This document shows, piece after piece, positions 44,662 to 53,583 of a stretch of DNA of 64,000 bases. The DNA is from Dehalococcoidia bacterium (GTDB taxonomy: Bacteria > Chloroflexota > Dehalococcoidia > Lucifugimonadales > Australimonadaceae), in the NCBI GenBank assembly GCA_022449765.1, contig JAKUPZ010000001.1, positions 111,628 through 175,627 of the forward strand, written 5' to 3'. The number at the start of each line of letters is the position of its first letter. Within the stretch, counting starts at the first letter, position 1. A program made the position numbers and the translations under genes. The notes under the pieces are model-generated. The model was not told the DNA's origin. It was given only the letters and a program-made list of their open reading frames with translations, and ran no database searches.

Positions 44662-45209
44662 GCTTGCCCTACTTCAGCGGTAATATCGATTAATTGAATT
44701 TCATGTACTTTGGGGTGCCCAAAAATTTTTGCGATTTTATTGTGTATGTCTGCACTTACTAATCCATTCCGTGTAGTAGAGGAAAGGCAATGAACTGTGA
44801 AGATACCATCAGAGGTATCGATAGTTACTGTTCCAGGGGTTAAAGTAATAGATTGTGCTAAGAGGACTTGGGTTGCTTCAGATTCTAAGGATGCCTCAAA
44901 TTGAACTATCGTAGGCTGGACGGGCAAACTTGGATGAAGAATTAATTTTGCTACATGTAAGTTCGAAAGTAGTATTTGCCAGAGTAGCCAAGGTAAATAG
45001 ATCAGGATAAATTTTATGGTCCCCATGGTTAACCCAACTAAGGAAGGGAAAGATCTACTTTTGCTTGCGATAAGCCAGTTTGCCATAAATATTGCTAAAG
45101 TAGCGGTTAACAATCCCGAAGCAATGAATTCTGGCTCGGTGTGTCCTGACAAGATGAACCAAACGCCAAAGAATATTGTTACTTGTATGAATAAAGTCAG
45201 TATTTGCAT
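44658..45209 (-). CDS. mrpE: Antiporter subunit MrpE
   Basis: A 183-residue MnhE protein with an N-terminal pair of helices (IFFGVWFILSGH), a second pair (FILIYLPWLLWQILLSNLHVAKLIL) and a cytosolic domain containing LLAQSITLTPGTVTIDTSDGIFTVHCL, the family hallmark. It is the first gene of the eleven-gene antiporter operon. No good ribosome-binding site is seen before the ATG. Confidence 0.92.
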   Translation of the reverse strand: MQILTLFIQVTIFFGVWFILSGHTEPEFIASGLLTATLAIFMANWLIASKSRSFPSLVGLTMGTIKFILIYLPWLLWQILLSNLHVAKLILHPSLPVQPTIVQFEASLESEATQVLLAQSITLTPGTVTIDTSDGIFTVHCLSSTTRNGLVSADIHNKIAKIFGHPKVHEIQLIDITAEVGQA

Positions 45210-45254
45210 AGCATGTGGGAGATTCTACCTTGCAGTCAGAAACGCTCCGATTGA

Positions 45255-45283
45255 AGGCTATGAAGTGGCGGCTTAGCTGTCAA
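45255..45283 (-). promoter_or_regulatory. Candidate promoter of the antiporter operon
   Basis: On the minus strand a perfect TTGACA (45283-45278) is followed by 17 nt and TAGCCT (45260-45255), a weak -10. It sits about 46 bp before the mrpE start, in the 109-bp divergent spacer. A TATAAT on the opposite strand at 45297-45302 could serve the divergent unknown gene. Confidence 0.35.
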
Positions 45284-45318
45284 GCGGAAATAGAACTATA
45301 ATTGCAACGAGGTTCGAT

Positions 45319-46113
45319 GTGAGTATTAATTTTGAAATTGGGAACTCCCAATCACCTAAGGGCCACGCCATACTTTATTTTGGGAGCTTGGCATCGGGGT
45401 TTTCTGCTACGTATGTAGTCCTGTTACCTATCAAGATGGACATGAGCAAATATCTGCCGCCTTTGATGGCTGCTCAACTAGGTTCTGAAGCAAATGATTT
45501 ATTAATGGGGGGCACTGATGTTTTTGCGGTCCCTCCTGTACCCGAAGAGGTAACGTCTGAGGAATATTTGAAATACTTGGCTGAAATTAGAGGCGACGAT
45601 TTAGTTTGGGGAGGTGAAATAAATCTCACACAAACACAGGTCGCGATGCAAAGCACATCAGAGGCAGTTCAAGAATATAATGCTTTATTTCAATCTTTTC
45701 TGGCTACACGATCTGAACCACTAGCTTCAAATAATTCTCTTGAAGGAGCTTTAAGTGAAGATAGTGTCCAAGGTGTACTCTATGAATTCATGAATGAAAG
45801 AGATCGATTAGCAGAGATGTCGAAACTTGTTGGGACAATGCGATTCGCGCTTGAATCGAACGATTTATCACTAATCAAAGACACGGACGCTTCATTGGGG
45901 ATTCTGACAAATACCTTTGATGAATCATTTTGGGGCGGGCGTATCCGATTGGCAGCGCAAGATCCCTCAGAGTTAGCTTCTAAGCTTGTGCAGATGTACG
46001 TTGATCGGTGTTATTTTTTGCTTGATAACAACTTTGGAGGACTTGAAGAAATAGAAAAACAAATCTCGCTGTTGGGAGGGGATTTACCCCCAAACCAGGA
46101 TATGCGCGCATAG
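45319..46113 (+). CDS. Unknown 264-residue protein divergent from the antiporter operon
   Basis: No family is recognised. It appears soluble and acidic, with no signal peptide or membrane helix. An N-terminal beta-rich portion (GHAILYFGSLASGFSATYVVLLPIKMDMSKYLPP) is followed by a long mostly helical region. It has a proline-rich turn (VPPVPEEVTSEEY) and a tryptophan-containing segment (DDLVWGGEINL). The start is GTG with GAGG 6 nt upstream. It ends 10 bp from the convergent small gene. A lineage-specific function is likely but cannot be named. Confidence 0.65.
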   Translation: MSINFEIGNSQSPKGHAILYFGSLASGFSATYVVLLPIKMDMSKYLPPLMAAQLGSEANDLLMGGTDVFAVPPVPEEVTSEEYLKYLAEIRGDDLVWGGEINLTQTQVAMQSTSEAVQEYNALFQSFLATRSEPLASNNSLEGALSEDSVQGVLYEFMNERDRLAEMSKLVGTMRFALESNDLSLIKDTDASLGILTNTFDESFWGGRIRLAAQDPSELASKLVQMYVDRCYFLLDNNFGGLEEIEKQISLLGGDLPPNQDMRA

Positions 46114-46123
46114 ACTGATAGCG

Positions 46124-46369
46124 TTAATAATTTTCCATGCGTGTAATTTCGCCAAGTCGGTGGAGTTCTTGAAAAAATTTCAAGGGACTATCAAAGTTAA
46201 TTTGGATACCAGACATATCGTATATCCTGCTTTGTACGCCTGCCATGTACGTTTCAGCATCTGGAGATGTTGGACCAAAGATACTAGCGTTATTAATTAC
46301 ATTAACTAAATCAATCCAATTTTCTGCTGTGTATTCTTTACCGTCTACATAGCGAACATAAACAGTCAT
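46124..46369 (-). CDS. Unknown 81-residue protein downstream of polA
   Basis: No family is recognised. It is a small soluble protein with an N-terminal strand pattern MTVYVRYVDGKEY and a helical remainder. A very strong AGAAGGAGAT site precedes the ATG and overlaps the polA stop codon, so it is probably translated from the polA transcript. The gap to polA is 11 bp. Confidence 0.6.
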   Translation of the reverse strand: MTVYVRYVDGKEYTAENWIDLVNVINNASIFGPTSPDAETYMAGVQSRIYDMSGIQINFDSPLKFFQELHRLGEITRMENY

Positions 46370-46380
46370 ATGATCTCCTT

Positions 46381-49215
46381 CTAATCGTAACTCATTGAAG
46401 CCCAGTTCTCTCCAGATTTAATGTCTATTTTCAAAGGGACACTAATCTTTAGGGCATTTGGCATTATTTCCTTTAGTAAGTCACGCATAGTAGTTTCTTC
46501 GTTAGTGGGAATCTCAAAGACTAGCTCATCATGAACTTGTAGAATCATCTTCGAATTAAGAGAATTGCGGTTTAGTTCATTTTGGATTTTAACCATTGCT
46601 TCGTTGATTATGTCTGCTGAAGTTCCTTGAACAGGCATATTCACGGCAATTCTTTCACCTGCCTGTCGAACTGGGTAAATAGGTGATTTCAATTCAGGAA
46701 CATATCGTCGTCGCCCTAACAAGGTTTCAACATATCCTTTTTCTTTTGCAATATTTATAGTGCTGTCTAAATAGTTTTTTACTTGAGAGTACGTTGAGAA
46801 ATAAGACTCGATAAATTGAGCTCCCTCCTCTCGAGACAATTCTGTTTGCTGCGAAATCCCAAATGCGCTAAGGCCATAAGCCACGCCAAAATTCATTACT
46901 TTTGCTAATCGTCGCATATCTCTTGTTACTTCACTTATGGGGACGCCATATATCAAGGATGCAGTGGATGAGTGAATATCTTCATCATTTTCGAATGCCG
47001 CTAAAAGTGCGGGATCTTGAGAAAGATGAGCAAGTGCACGAAGGTCAATTTGTGAATAATCTGCACTGAGCAGAGTCCAATCAGAAGGAACTTGAGGGAC
47101 AAAAGCTTCTCGCACCCTTAGTCCTAGTGCTGTTCGAATAGGTATGTTCTGCAGATTCGGCTCTGAGCTCGCCAGCCTGCCAGTAGCTGAACCTGCTTGG
47201 TTATAAGTGGTGTGAATTCGCTTGGTATGAGGATTGATGTAATCAGGGAGCGCATCTACGTAAGTGGACTTCAACTTACTTAATTCTCGATGACGCAATA
47301 TGGGATCAATTACTGGGTGTACTGAACGCAAATTTTCCAATACGGCTGCGTCTGTAGAGTACCCGCTTTGGGTTCTTCTACCAGGAGGCAGTTTAATTTC
47401 ATTGAATAATAAATCTGAAAGTTGCGATGGTGAATTTATGTTGAATTCATGGCCAACAGCATCAAATGCAGCTTTTTGAGCAAAGGCGATTTCGGTTGTA
47501 ATTTCTGTATTTAATTCCTCGAGCTTTGCTTGATCAACAGTGATCCCATTTACTTGCATTTGGACAAGTACGCTGATTGCAGGGATCGTATATTTGTCGT
47601 TGTATTCATGTAGATTCTGCTTTTTTAGATCTTCTTTTAGTGCGTACTCTAATTTTCTTATATTGGTAACGTTAGCTGCCGAATAATTAGCTAAATTTTC
47701 GAGAGGAACTGAACTGTATGGGATTTGCTTTTTCCCCGTGCCAGTGAGTTCATTTAATTCAAGAACTTCAATGTTGAGGCGGTTGAAAATCAGGGGCTTA
47801 AGGTTGTAATTTTTTTGCCCGGCTAAATGCGCGGCTATTAGGGTATCGAATGAAACTTTTACTGTAGATGGATTAACTCCATTATTTGCTAGCAAGGTTA
47901 AAGTATGATTCAAATCATGACCTATTACTGGAAGGTTCTCCATGTGGGGTTGGATTCTAGTTAATACCTCATTTTTGGTTAGTTCTTGCTCAGCATTAAA
48001 TAAGGGAATATAGAATGCTTCTGTTTTTTGGCTTAATGAGATGGCAATCCCCACCAAGTTTGCGCGCATTGGATCGGGATCATCACCGTGGGCTTCTAAG
48101 CAGATGGAGGATGACTTAGTTAGGTCGGCGATAAAATCAGAAAATTCATTAACACTAACTAGTATTTTTAAAGGAATATCAGGGGTTAATGGTGAGGCTA
48201 CTTCCTCATGAATCCCAAGTGTTTGCCTTTGCTCAAAGGACTGTGGGATTTTTGAAACCATTCTACTGAATTCGAGTTCATGGAAGATACTTAATACCTT
48301 ATCGCGGTGGAACAAGCCAAATCGTGAATCTTCGTAATTAAAGTCTGTTTGGGCATTCCGCTCTATTGTTACAAGATCTTTACTATCTCTTAATTGATCA
48401 GCGTTATCACGAATTAGCGTTTGAATTCGAGGGGGCGCAACTTTATCTAGGTTAGATAATAAATTTTCTACAGTTTTAAACTCAGAAATTAACTTTATTG
48501 CAGTTTTAATCCCTACCCCGGGAACTCCTGGGATATTATCTGATGTATCTCCAGTCAGAGCTTTTACGTCACGAATTTGGTCGGGTTCTAGCCCTCCGTA
48601 CCTTTCGGATGCTCCTGCAACGTCATATATCTTCGTGTCTCCAAAACCTGTAGTAAGTGAAACTCTTACGTGAGGTGAGACTAATTGTAATAGATCGGTA
48701 TCACCTGACAGTATTAGAGTATCTATTTGGTTTGAATCTGCCCAAGTTGCAATTGTGCCAATAACATCGTCAGCTTCGAAACCCGGTGTTTCTAGGATAG
48801 GAATATTAAATGCTGACATTATTTGCTTCACTCTATCAACATTTTGAATAAGCCCTTCGGGGGTAGGAGGCCGAGTGGCTTTGTAGTCTGGGTACTTTTC
48901 ATGGCGGAAAGTAGGACCTGGAGGATCGAACGCAATCGCGACATGAGTCGGTTTATGCTCGTCTAGCATTTTGAAAAATGTGTTCGTAAATGAATAGGCA
49001 CCGCGTATGTCTTCACCGGTAGCACGAACAGTCAAAGGTCGTGCTTTTTGCATTGCAAACCATGACCTAAATACCATTGCATGGCCATCCATTATTACTA
49101 GATAAGGCTTACCTTTAAGAGTCGGTGGTTCAATTATGCCTGATTGTAAATCTTTGGGCGGCTTATTTGCTGCATCCCTTGAAAATAAAGGTAAGCTGAT
49201 TTCACGATCTACCAT
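46381..49215 (-). CDS. polA: DNA polymerase I with degenerate proofreading domain
   Basis: Fills gaps and removes primers. The 944 residues comprise the 5' nuclease (about 37-330: MDGHAMVFRSWFAM, LSGDTDLLQLV, GDTSDNIPGVPGVG), an exonuclease-like domain (about 348-525) and polymerase (about 550-944: motif A DYSQIDL, motif B RRLAKVMNFGVAYG, motif C VHDELVF). Positions aligning with E. coli D355, E357, D424 and D501 are E374, H376, T438 and T517. The 3'-5' exonuclease is therefore probably inactive, as in Taq polymerase. An unknown gene abuts its start. Confidence 0.95.
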   Translation of the reverse strand: MVDREISLPLFSRDAANKPPKDLQSGIIEPPTLKGKPYLVIMDGHAMVFRSWFAMQKARPLTVRATGEDIRGAYSFTNTFFKMLDEHKPTHVAIAFDPPGPTFRHEKYPDYKATRPPTPEGLIQNVDRVKQIMSAFNIPILETPGFEADDVIGTIATWADSNQIDTLILSGDTDLLQLVSPHVRVSLTTGFGDTKIYDVAGASERYGGLEPDQIRDVKALTGDTSDNIPGVPGVGIKTAIKLISEFKTVENLLSNLDKVAPPRIQTLIRDNADQLRDSKDLVTIERNAQTDFNYEDSRFGLFHRDKVLSIFHELEFSRMVSKIPQSFEQRQTLGIHEEVASPLTPDIPLKILVSVNEFSDFIADLTKSSSICLEAHGDDPDPMRANLVGIAISLSQKTEAFYIPLFNAEQELTKNEVLTRIQPHMENLPVIGHDLNHTLTLLANNGVNPSTVKVSFDTLIAAHLAGQKNYNLKPLIFNRLNIEVLELNELTGTGKKQIPYSSVPLENLANYSAANVTNIRKLEYALKEDLKKQNLHEYNDKYTIPAISVLVQMQVNGITVDQAKLEELNTEITTEIAFAQKAAFDAVGHEFNINSPSQLSDLLFNEIKLPPGRRTQSGYSTDAAVLENLRSVHPVIDPILRHRELSKLKSTYVDALPDYINPHTKRIHTTYNQAGSATGRLASSEPNLQNIPIRTALGLRVREAFVPQVPSDWTLLSADYSQIDLRALAHLSQDPALLAAFENDEDIHSSTASLIYGVPISEVTRDMRRLAKVMNFGVAYGLSAFGISQQTELSREEGAQFIESYFSTYSQVKNYLDSTINIAKEKGYVETLLGRRRYVPELKSPIYPVRQAGERIAVNMPVQGTSADIINEAMVKIQNELNRNSLNSKMILQVHDELVFEIPTNEETTMRDLLKEIMPNALKISVPLKIDIKSGENWASMSYD

Positions 49216-49584
49216 TTATGAACCTCTGTTTAGAGGCTTAAAAAAACTGTGAAGGAAATTTCGTTCATGAGCCCAACGATGGGTTCTTTTTACTGCTTCA
49301 TCTGAAAGAGTAGGCTCACTAGTAGTAACTTTTATGGCCTTATACCCCTTAGCTGGCAGTAGTGGAGCTTGGTCTGAAACGTTAACCAAATAACCTTGTG
49401 ACCTCAGCCAATCTCGTAGTTGCTCGAAGCCCTTCGCCTTTCTATTGGGGGTCACGTAGACATAGAAATCTTTAGAGCCTGCCACTTCATGGAAATGCTC
49501 ATCAGCAATTTCTTTTCCTTTGCCTGATCCTTCTCTAAGTTTTGATCTATTCATGCCTTGTTTATATACCATGCGGATTTCCAT
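49216..49584 (-). CDS. Unknown 122-residue basic protein upstream of polA
   Basis: No family is recognised. It is a small soluble, basic protein with DFYVYVTPNRKAKGFEQLRDWLRSQGYLV and a C-terminal RTHRWAHERNFLHSFF segment. Its stop directly abuts the polA ATG, so co-expression is likely. Internal ATGs at residues 5 and 11 are alternative starts, and none has a clear ribosome-binding site. Confidence 0.5.
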   Translation of the reverse strand: MEIRMVYKQGMNRSKLREGSGKGKEIADEHFHEVAGSKDFYVYVTPNRKAKGFEQLRDWLRSQGYLVNVSDQAPLLPAKGYKAIKVTTSEPTLSDEAVKRTHRWAHERNFLHSFFKPLNRGS

Positions 49585-49607
49585 TTGGGCGAAGTATAGA
49601 AATAATC

Positions 49608-50678
49608 TTAGTAACCCCGCTGCCAGTCAACCTCGTTGATTAATTCTTTACCAGAGATGAATCGACTAATATTTTCCTTGAGTATGCCTACTGAAAGATA
49701 TTCACGCTCATCTACATGCCCAGAATTGTGAGGCGTCATTAGTATATTAGGAAGCGACATTAATTCGGGTTTAGGTAACTTTTCCCATTCATTGTCATAA
49801 ACATCAAGGTACGCTCCAGAAAGCTTCCCTGATTTTAAGGCACCAATCAACGCATCCTCATCAATTAATTCACCTCTACCGACATTTAATATCACCGTAC
49901 CATCTTTCATAGAACTGATTGTTTCGGCATTAATCATTCTTCGAGTGTCATCAGTTAGAACTGGAGATAGAGCCACGAAATCAGAATCTGCAAGCATTTC
50001 TTTAAGATCGCTAGGTGGAAATAATACGTCTACATTTTCAACGTCGTACAAACGTTCAGAGGTAGATCGCTTTGAGGCGTAAACCCTCATACCAAGTAAT
50101 TTTGCCAAACGTGCTATTTCTTGGCCTATTCCGCCAAGGCCTATGATTGCGATAGTTTTGTTTGATATCAATTTGAGATTGTATGCTTTTGCATCAAATT
50201 CACCGAGTCTAGTTTGATTGGTAGCGATACCCAAATTTTTTGAAAAATAGAAGCATGCGCCAATGACCATTTCGGCTATCGGTAAGGTATCCACAAAACC
50301 TCTTGCAGAACCTACTTTTACATGTGATCCCCAAAGGTCTGAATATCTTAAATCAGAAATTCCAGCAAAAAGATATTGTGCGTACATTAAGTTCGGCATT
50401 CGATTAAGAAGATGTTTCGGATAGGGCAACGTGAATACAAGGATATGCGCATTTTCAAGCAATTCATTTAATTCAGACTGAGAAAGATTAGTTTCCCACG
50501 GACGTTCTTTCCAAAGGCCGGAAGTAGGAGGGTGCATACCTCCGGAGTCTACGAAGGCTTGACCCGGCACCGCATTTATTACTAGACGTTCAGGACTAAT
50601 TTCTTTCAATTCTTCTATTGGAGCCCGGGTGGGATCCATAAATAAAAGGACGTTTAATTTTTCAGGAATGTTGAGCAT
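49608..50678 (-). CDS. D-2-hydroxyacid dehydrogenase
   Basis: NAD-dependent oxidoreductase of 2-hydroxyacids. The 356 residues carry the cofactor loop TIAIIGLGGIGQEIARLAKLLGMRVYA, the catalytic arginine in ILNVGRGELIDEDAL, the glutamate region YLDVYDNEWEKLP and the histidine in MTPHNSGHVDERE. The substrate is unassigned; glyoxylate/hydroxypyruvate reductase and phosphoglycerate dehydrogenase groups are both related. It lies 13 bp downstream of the acetyl-CoA synthetase. Confidence 0.86.
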   Translation of the reverse strand: MLNIPEKLNVLLFMDPTRAPIEELKEISPERLVINAVPGQAFVDSGGMHPPTSGLWKERPWETNLSQSELNELLENAHILVFTLPYPKHLLNRMPNLMYAQYLFAGISDLRYSDLWGSHVKVGSARGFVDTLPIAEMVIGACFYFSKNLGIATNQTRLGEFDAKAYNLKLISNKTIAIIGLGGIGQEIARLAKLLGMRVYASKRSTSERLYDVENVDVLFPPSDLKEMLADSDFVALSPVLTDDTRRMINAETISSMKDGTVILNVGRGELIDEDALIGALKSGKLSGAYLDVYDNEWEKLPKPELMSLPNILMTPHNSGHVDEREYLSVGILKENISRFISGKELINEVDWQRGY

Positions 50679-50691
50679 ATGTTTTTAGTTT

Positions 50692-52440
50692 TTAATCTTC
50701 CTCAAGCGTTGAAGTATCCCCTTCCGGAAGTCCCAATTCTCTAGCTTTTAATAACCGACGCATAATTTTCCCGCTTCGAGTTTTTGGCAAGCTATCAATT
50801 ATTTCAATTTCACGTGGTGCAACTGCTGCAGCTAGTTTTTGTCTAGCGAATCCCATTAATTCTCGTTGAAGTTCAGTGCTTGGCTCATACCCCTCTTTCA
50901 GGGAAACAAAAGCTTTTACGACTTCCATAGCTATAGGATCTGGTTTTCCTATAACGCCTGCTTCAGCTACAGCAGGATGTTCGATTAGTGCTGATTCAAC
51001 TTCAAATGGACCAACCAGATGCCCTGCCGTATTTATTACGTCGTCTGATCTGCCAATGAACCAGTAATAGCCGTCAGAATCTCTGTAAGCTTCATCTCCA
51101 GTCAAATACCATCCTGCTACGAATCTTGAATCGTACCTTTCTCTTTGCTCCCAGTAATCCTGGAACATTGAGGGCCATGGAGTTTTGACCGCTAGATTTC
51201 CCTCCTCACCATCTGATTTTTCATTTCCTTCAGCATCAATGATTCCAGGGAATATACCTGGTAGAGGTTTTCCCATTGAACCGGGCTTTATTTCCGCAGA
51301 GGCATAATTAGCAATCATTATTGCTCCAGTCTCTGTTTGCCACCAATTATCGTGAAATGGCATGCCTATTGCGTCAACGCCCCATTCGACTGCTTCTGGG
51401 TTTAATGGTTCTCCCACTGAAGCTGAAAATCTTAAATTTGATAAATCAAAAGACTGCGGTAATTCTTTACCAGATTTCATGAGCATGCGTATTGCGGTAG
51501 GAGCTGTATACCAAACAGAAACTTTGTAATCTTGTAAAATTTGATACCACTTGCGTGCATTGAATCCACCCTCGTAGATTACCTGAGTTACTCCATTGGT
51601 CCATGGCGCAGACATGCCATAGGACGTACCCGTAACCCAGCCTGGGTCTGCAGTACACCAGTAAATGTCATTTTCATGAAGATCAAGGCACCATTTTCCC
51701 GTAAGGTAATGTTGTATAACCGCATTGTGTCGATGAACCGCACCCTTAGGTTTCCCAGTTGTCCCTGATGTGTAATGCATTATGGAGTAGTCGTCTCGAG
51801 TAGTAGCGATCGGGCCGAACTCTTCTGACGCATCTGACATTAATTTATAGTAATCCAGATTATTTGGAGCAACTGGCTCGGACGATCTTCCGTTTTTATT
51901 TACTACTATTATGTGTTTTAAGTTAGGAAGACTTGGGAAAATACTTTCTATTTTCTTAAGTAACTCAGGTTGAGTTACAAGTACGCTTGCTCCGCTATTT
52001 TCCAATCTATCCTTTACTGGGTCAGGCCCGAATGCTGAGAATAATGGACCTATAACACCTCCCATTTTTAAGGTCCCAAAAACAGCAAAATAAATTTCTG
52101 GGATTCGTTCCATGAAAGTGAAGACACGTTCTCCTTTTTTTACTCCTAAATTAAGCAGTGAGTTGGCAAATTTATTAGTTTCTATTCGCATTTGATCGTA
52201 GCTGTAGGTCTCTTTTTCACCATTCTTACCTTCCCAGATCATCGCAAGCTTCTCACCATTACCTTTGGCAACATGACGATCAATGGCTTCGTATGCGAGA
52301 TTTAACCCACCGTTAGGTAGCCAATCTAATTCTTTCTCGACATCTGACCAATCAAATGACTCGCGAGTATTTTGATAGTCGGATAAATTTGGATCGTCTT
52401 TAGCTGACGTTGGCTTCATTATTGTCTGGTGTTTTTGCAT
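50692..52440 (-). CDS. acsA: Acetate-CoA ligase (acetyl-CoA synthetase, AcsA-like)
   Basis: Activates acetate through acetyl-AMP. The 582 residues are close to B. subtilis AcsA. The AMP-binding P-loop is MHYTSGTTGKPKGAVHRH. Further motifs are DNWWQTETG, GWYLTGDEAYRDSDGYYWFIGRSDDVI, and the catalytic lysine in LPKTRSGKIMRRLLKA. AGGAGG precedes the ATG by 8 nt. It sits with an Ldh-family enzyme and an MFS transporter upstream. Propionate is a possible alternative substrate. Confidence 0.88.
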   Translation of the reverse strand: MQKHQTIMKPTSAKDDPNLSDYQNTRESFDWSDVEKELDWLPNGGLNLAYEAIDRHVAKGNGEKLAMIWEGKNGEKETYSYDQMRIETNKFANSLLNLGVKKGERVFTFMERIPEIYFAVFGTLKMGGVIGPLFSAFGPDPVKDRLENSGASVLVTQPELLKKIESIFPSLPNLKHIIVVNKNGRSSEPVAPNNLDYYKLMSDASEEFGPIATTRDDYSIMHYTSGTTGKPKGAVHRHNAVIQHYLTGKWCLDLHENDIYWCTADPGWVTGTSYGMSAPWTNGVTQVIYEGGFNARKWYQILQDYKVSVWYTAPTAIRMLMKSGKELPQSFDLSNLRFSASVGEPLNPEAVEWGVDAIGMPFHDNWWQTETGAIMIANYASAEIKPGSMGKPLPGIFPGIIDAEGNEKSDGEEGNLAVKTPWPSMFQDYWEQRERYDSRFVAGWYLTGDEAYRDSDGYYWFIGRSDDVINTAGHLVGPFEVESALIEHPAVAEAGVIGKPDPIAMEVVKAFVSLKEGYEPSTELQRELMGFARQKLAAAVAPREIEIIDSLPKTRSGKIMRRLLKARELGLPEGDTSTLEED

Positions 52441-52468
52441 TTCGACTGCCTCCTAAAAACTCGTCGGC

Positions 52469-53533
52469 TTATACTAAACTCGGTTCGACGCTAAATCTTT
52501 TTCCTAAATGGATTAACTCTGAATATACTGCGCTGCTCATAGGGATACCATTTTTTAATCTCTCGCGTTTACGCTCAAATTCCAATTCTCCGCTAGCATA
52601 AATGCGAGAAGTTTTTGGGCTCGGCGCTGAAGCGTGAATCATTTGTACTAGGCTATCAACTCGAGTTTGGAATTCGCTTAGCGCGATGAAACGTTGGATA
52701 TCAATAGCGATGTATGTCCCACTAGATACTAAAGGGTCCGCCCCAAAATTTTTTAAAGGAGGTGTATCTGTCCCGAAACTCCCACCAGATAAAACTCCAC
52801 TGAGAATCTCTATAGCTGTAGCTAGACCGAATCCCTTGTAACCCCCAGCCCATTGTAGATAGCCGTTGGCTAATACTTCTGCAGCATCGCTCGTTGCTTC
52901 CCCGTTTTGATCTAACCCCCAGTCAAGGGGAATGGGTGTTCCTTTTTTTTCTGCTATTCGTAATTTCCCTGCTGCTACCATGGAAGTGGCCATGTCTAGA
53001 ACAATTGGGTCTTCTTTTTCAGCTGGAAAAGCGAAGCTGATCGGATTTGTTGCAAGTAGCGGAGTGGTGCCGCCAAAAGCTGGGACAATTTGAGGACCGT
53101 TGTTCATTGCTATGCCAATAAAACCTTGATGAGCGGCAGTCATTGTGTAATAGCCGACGAGGCCTGTATGGGTCATATTGCGTGCAACGCTCATTCCTAT
53201 GCCATTTTCTTTAGCTTGTTCAATAGCAGTTTGCATGCCTAATCGCGCTCCTAACATGCCAAACCCATTATCACCATCAATCAGAGTGCAGGCATTATTT
53301 CGGCTTAAGATACGAATGTCGGCAAGAGGATTTAGGTAGCCGTTGTCACGCATTTGGACATACCCAGCTAGTCTTGTAGCCCCATGAGAGTCTACTCCTC
53401 GAAGATCTGCCTCCACCAGAACTGCTGCAATAAATTCTGCATCGCCTTCAGGAGTTTCTAAGGACTTGACGATTTTAGAGATGAAATCCGTAAGCTTCCT
53501 TGAATTTATCTGTAAGATTTCTGGTTGTTCCAT
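52469..53533 (-). CDS. Ldh_2 family NAD(P)-dependent oxidoreductase
   Basis: Member of the malate/L-sulfolactate/ureidoglycolate dehydrogenase family, which is unrelated to classical lactate dehydrogenase. Seen are LVEADLRGVDSHGATRLAGYVQMRDNG, the cofactor region VARNMTHTGLVGYYTMTAAHQG and TNPISFAFPAEKEDPIVLDMATSMVA. The frame opens with a GTG at 53551; the ATG at 53533 (MEQPEILQIN) is preferred. The substrate is likely a 2-hydroxyacid. Confidence 0.85.
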   Translation of the reverse strand: MEQPEILQINSRKLTDFISKIVKSLETPEGDAEFIAAVLVEADLRGVDSHGATRLAGYVQMRDNGYLNPLADIRILSRNNACTLIDGDNGFGMLGARLGMQTAIEQAKENGIGMSVARNMTHTGLVGYYTMTAAHQGFIGIAMNNGPQIVPAFGGTTPLLATNPISFAFPAEKEDPIVLDMATSMVAAGKLRIAEKKGTPIPLDWGLDQNGEATSDAAEVLANGYLQWAGGYKGFGLATAIEILSGVLSGGSFGTDTPPLKNFGADPLVSSGTYIAIDIQRFIALSEFQTRVDSLVQMIHASAPSPKTSRIYASGELEFERKRERLKNGIPMSSAVYSELIHLGKRFSVEPSLV

Positions 53534-53583
53534 TTTAAAATTTACGCTCACTCATATTTGCAAGGTCCTCCAATGCGTGGTTC

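Noticed and set aside
37684..45209. A membrane-bound hydrogenase or complex I, suggested by MbhD/MbhE-like and NuoL/M-like subunits
   Set aside because: No catalytic, FeS or NuoH/B/C/D/I-type subunit is encoded in or next to the operon, while MrpE, F, G, B and C are all present.
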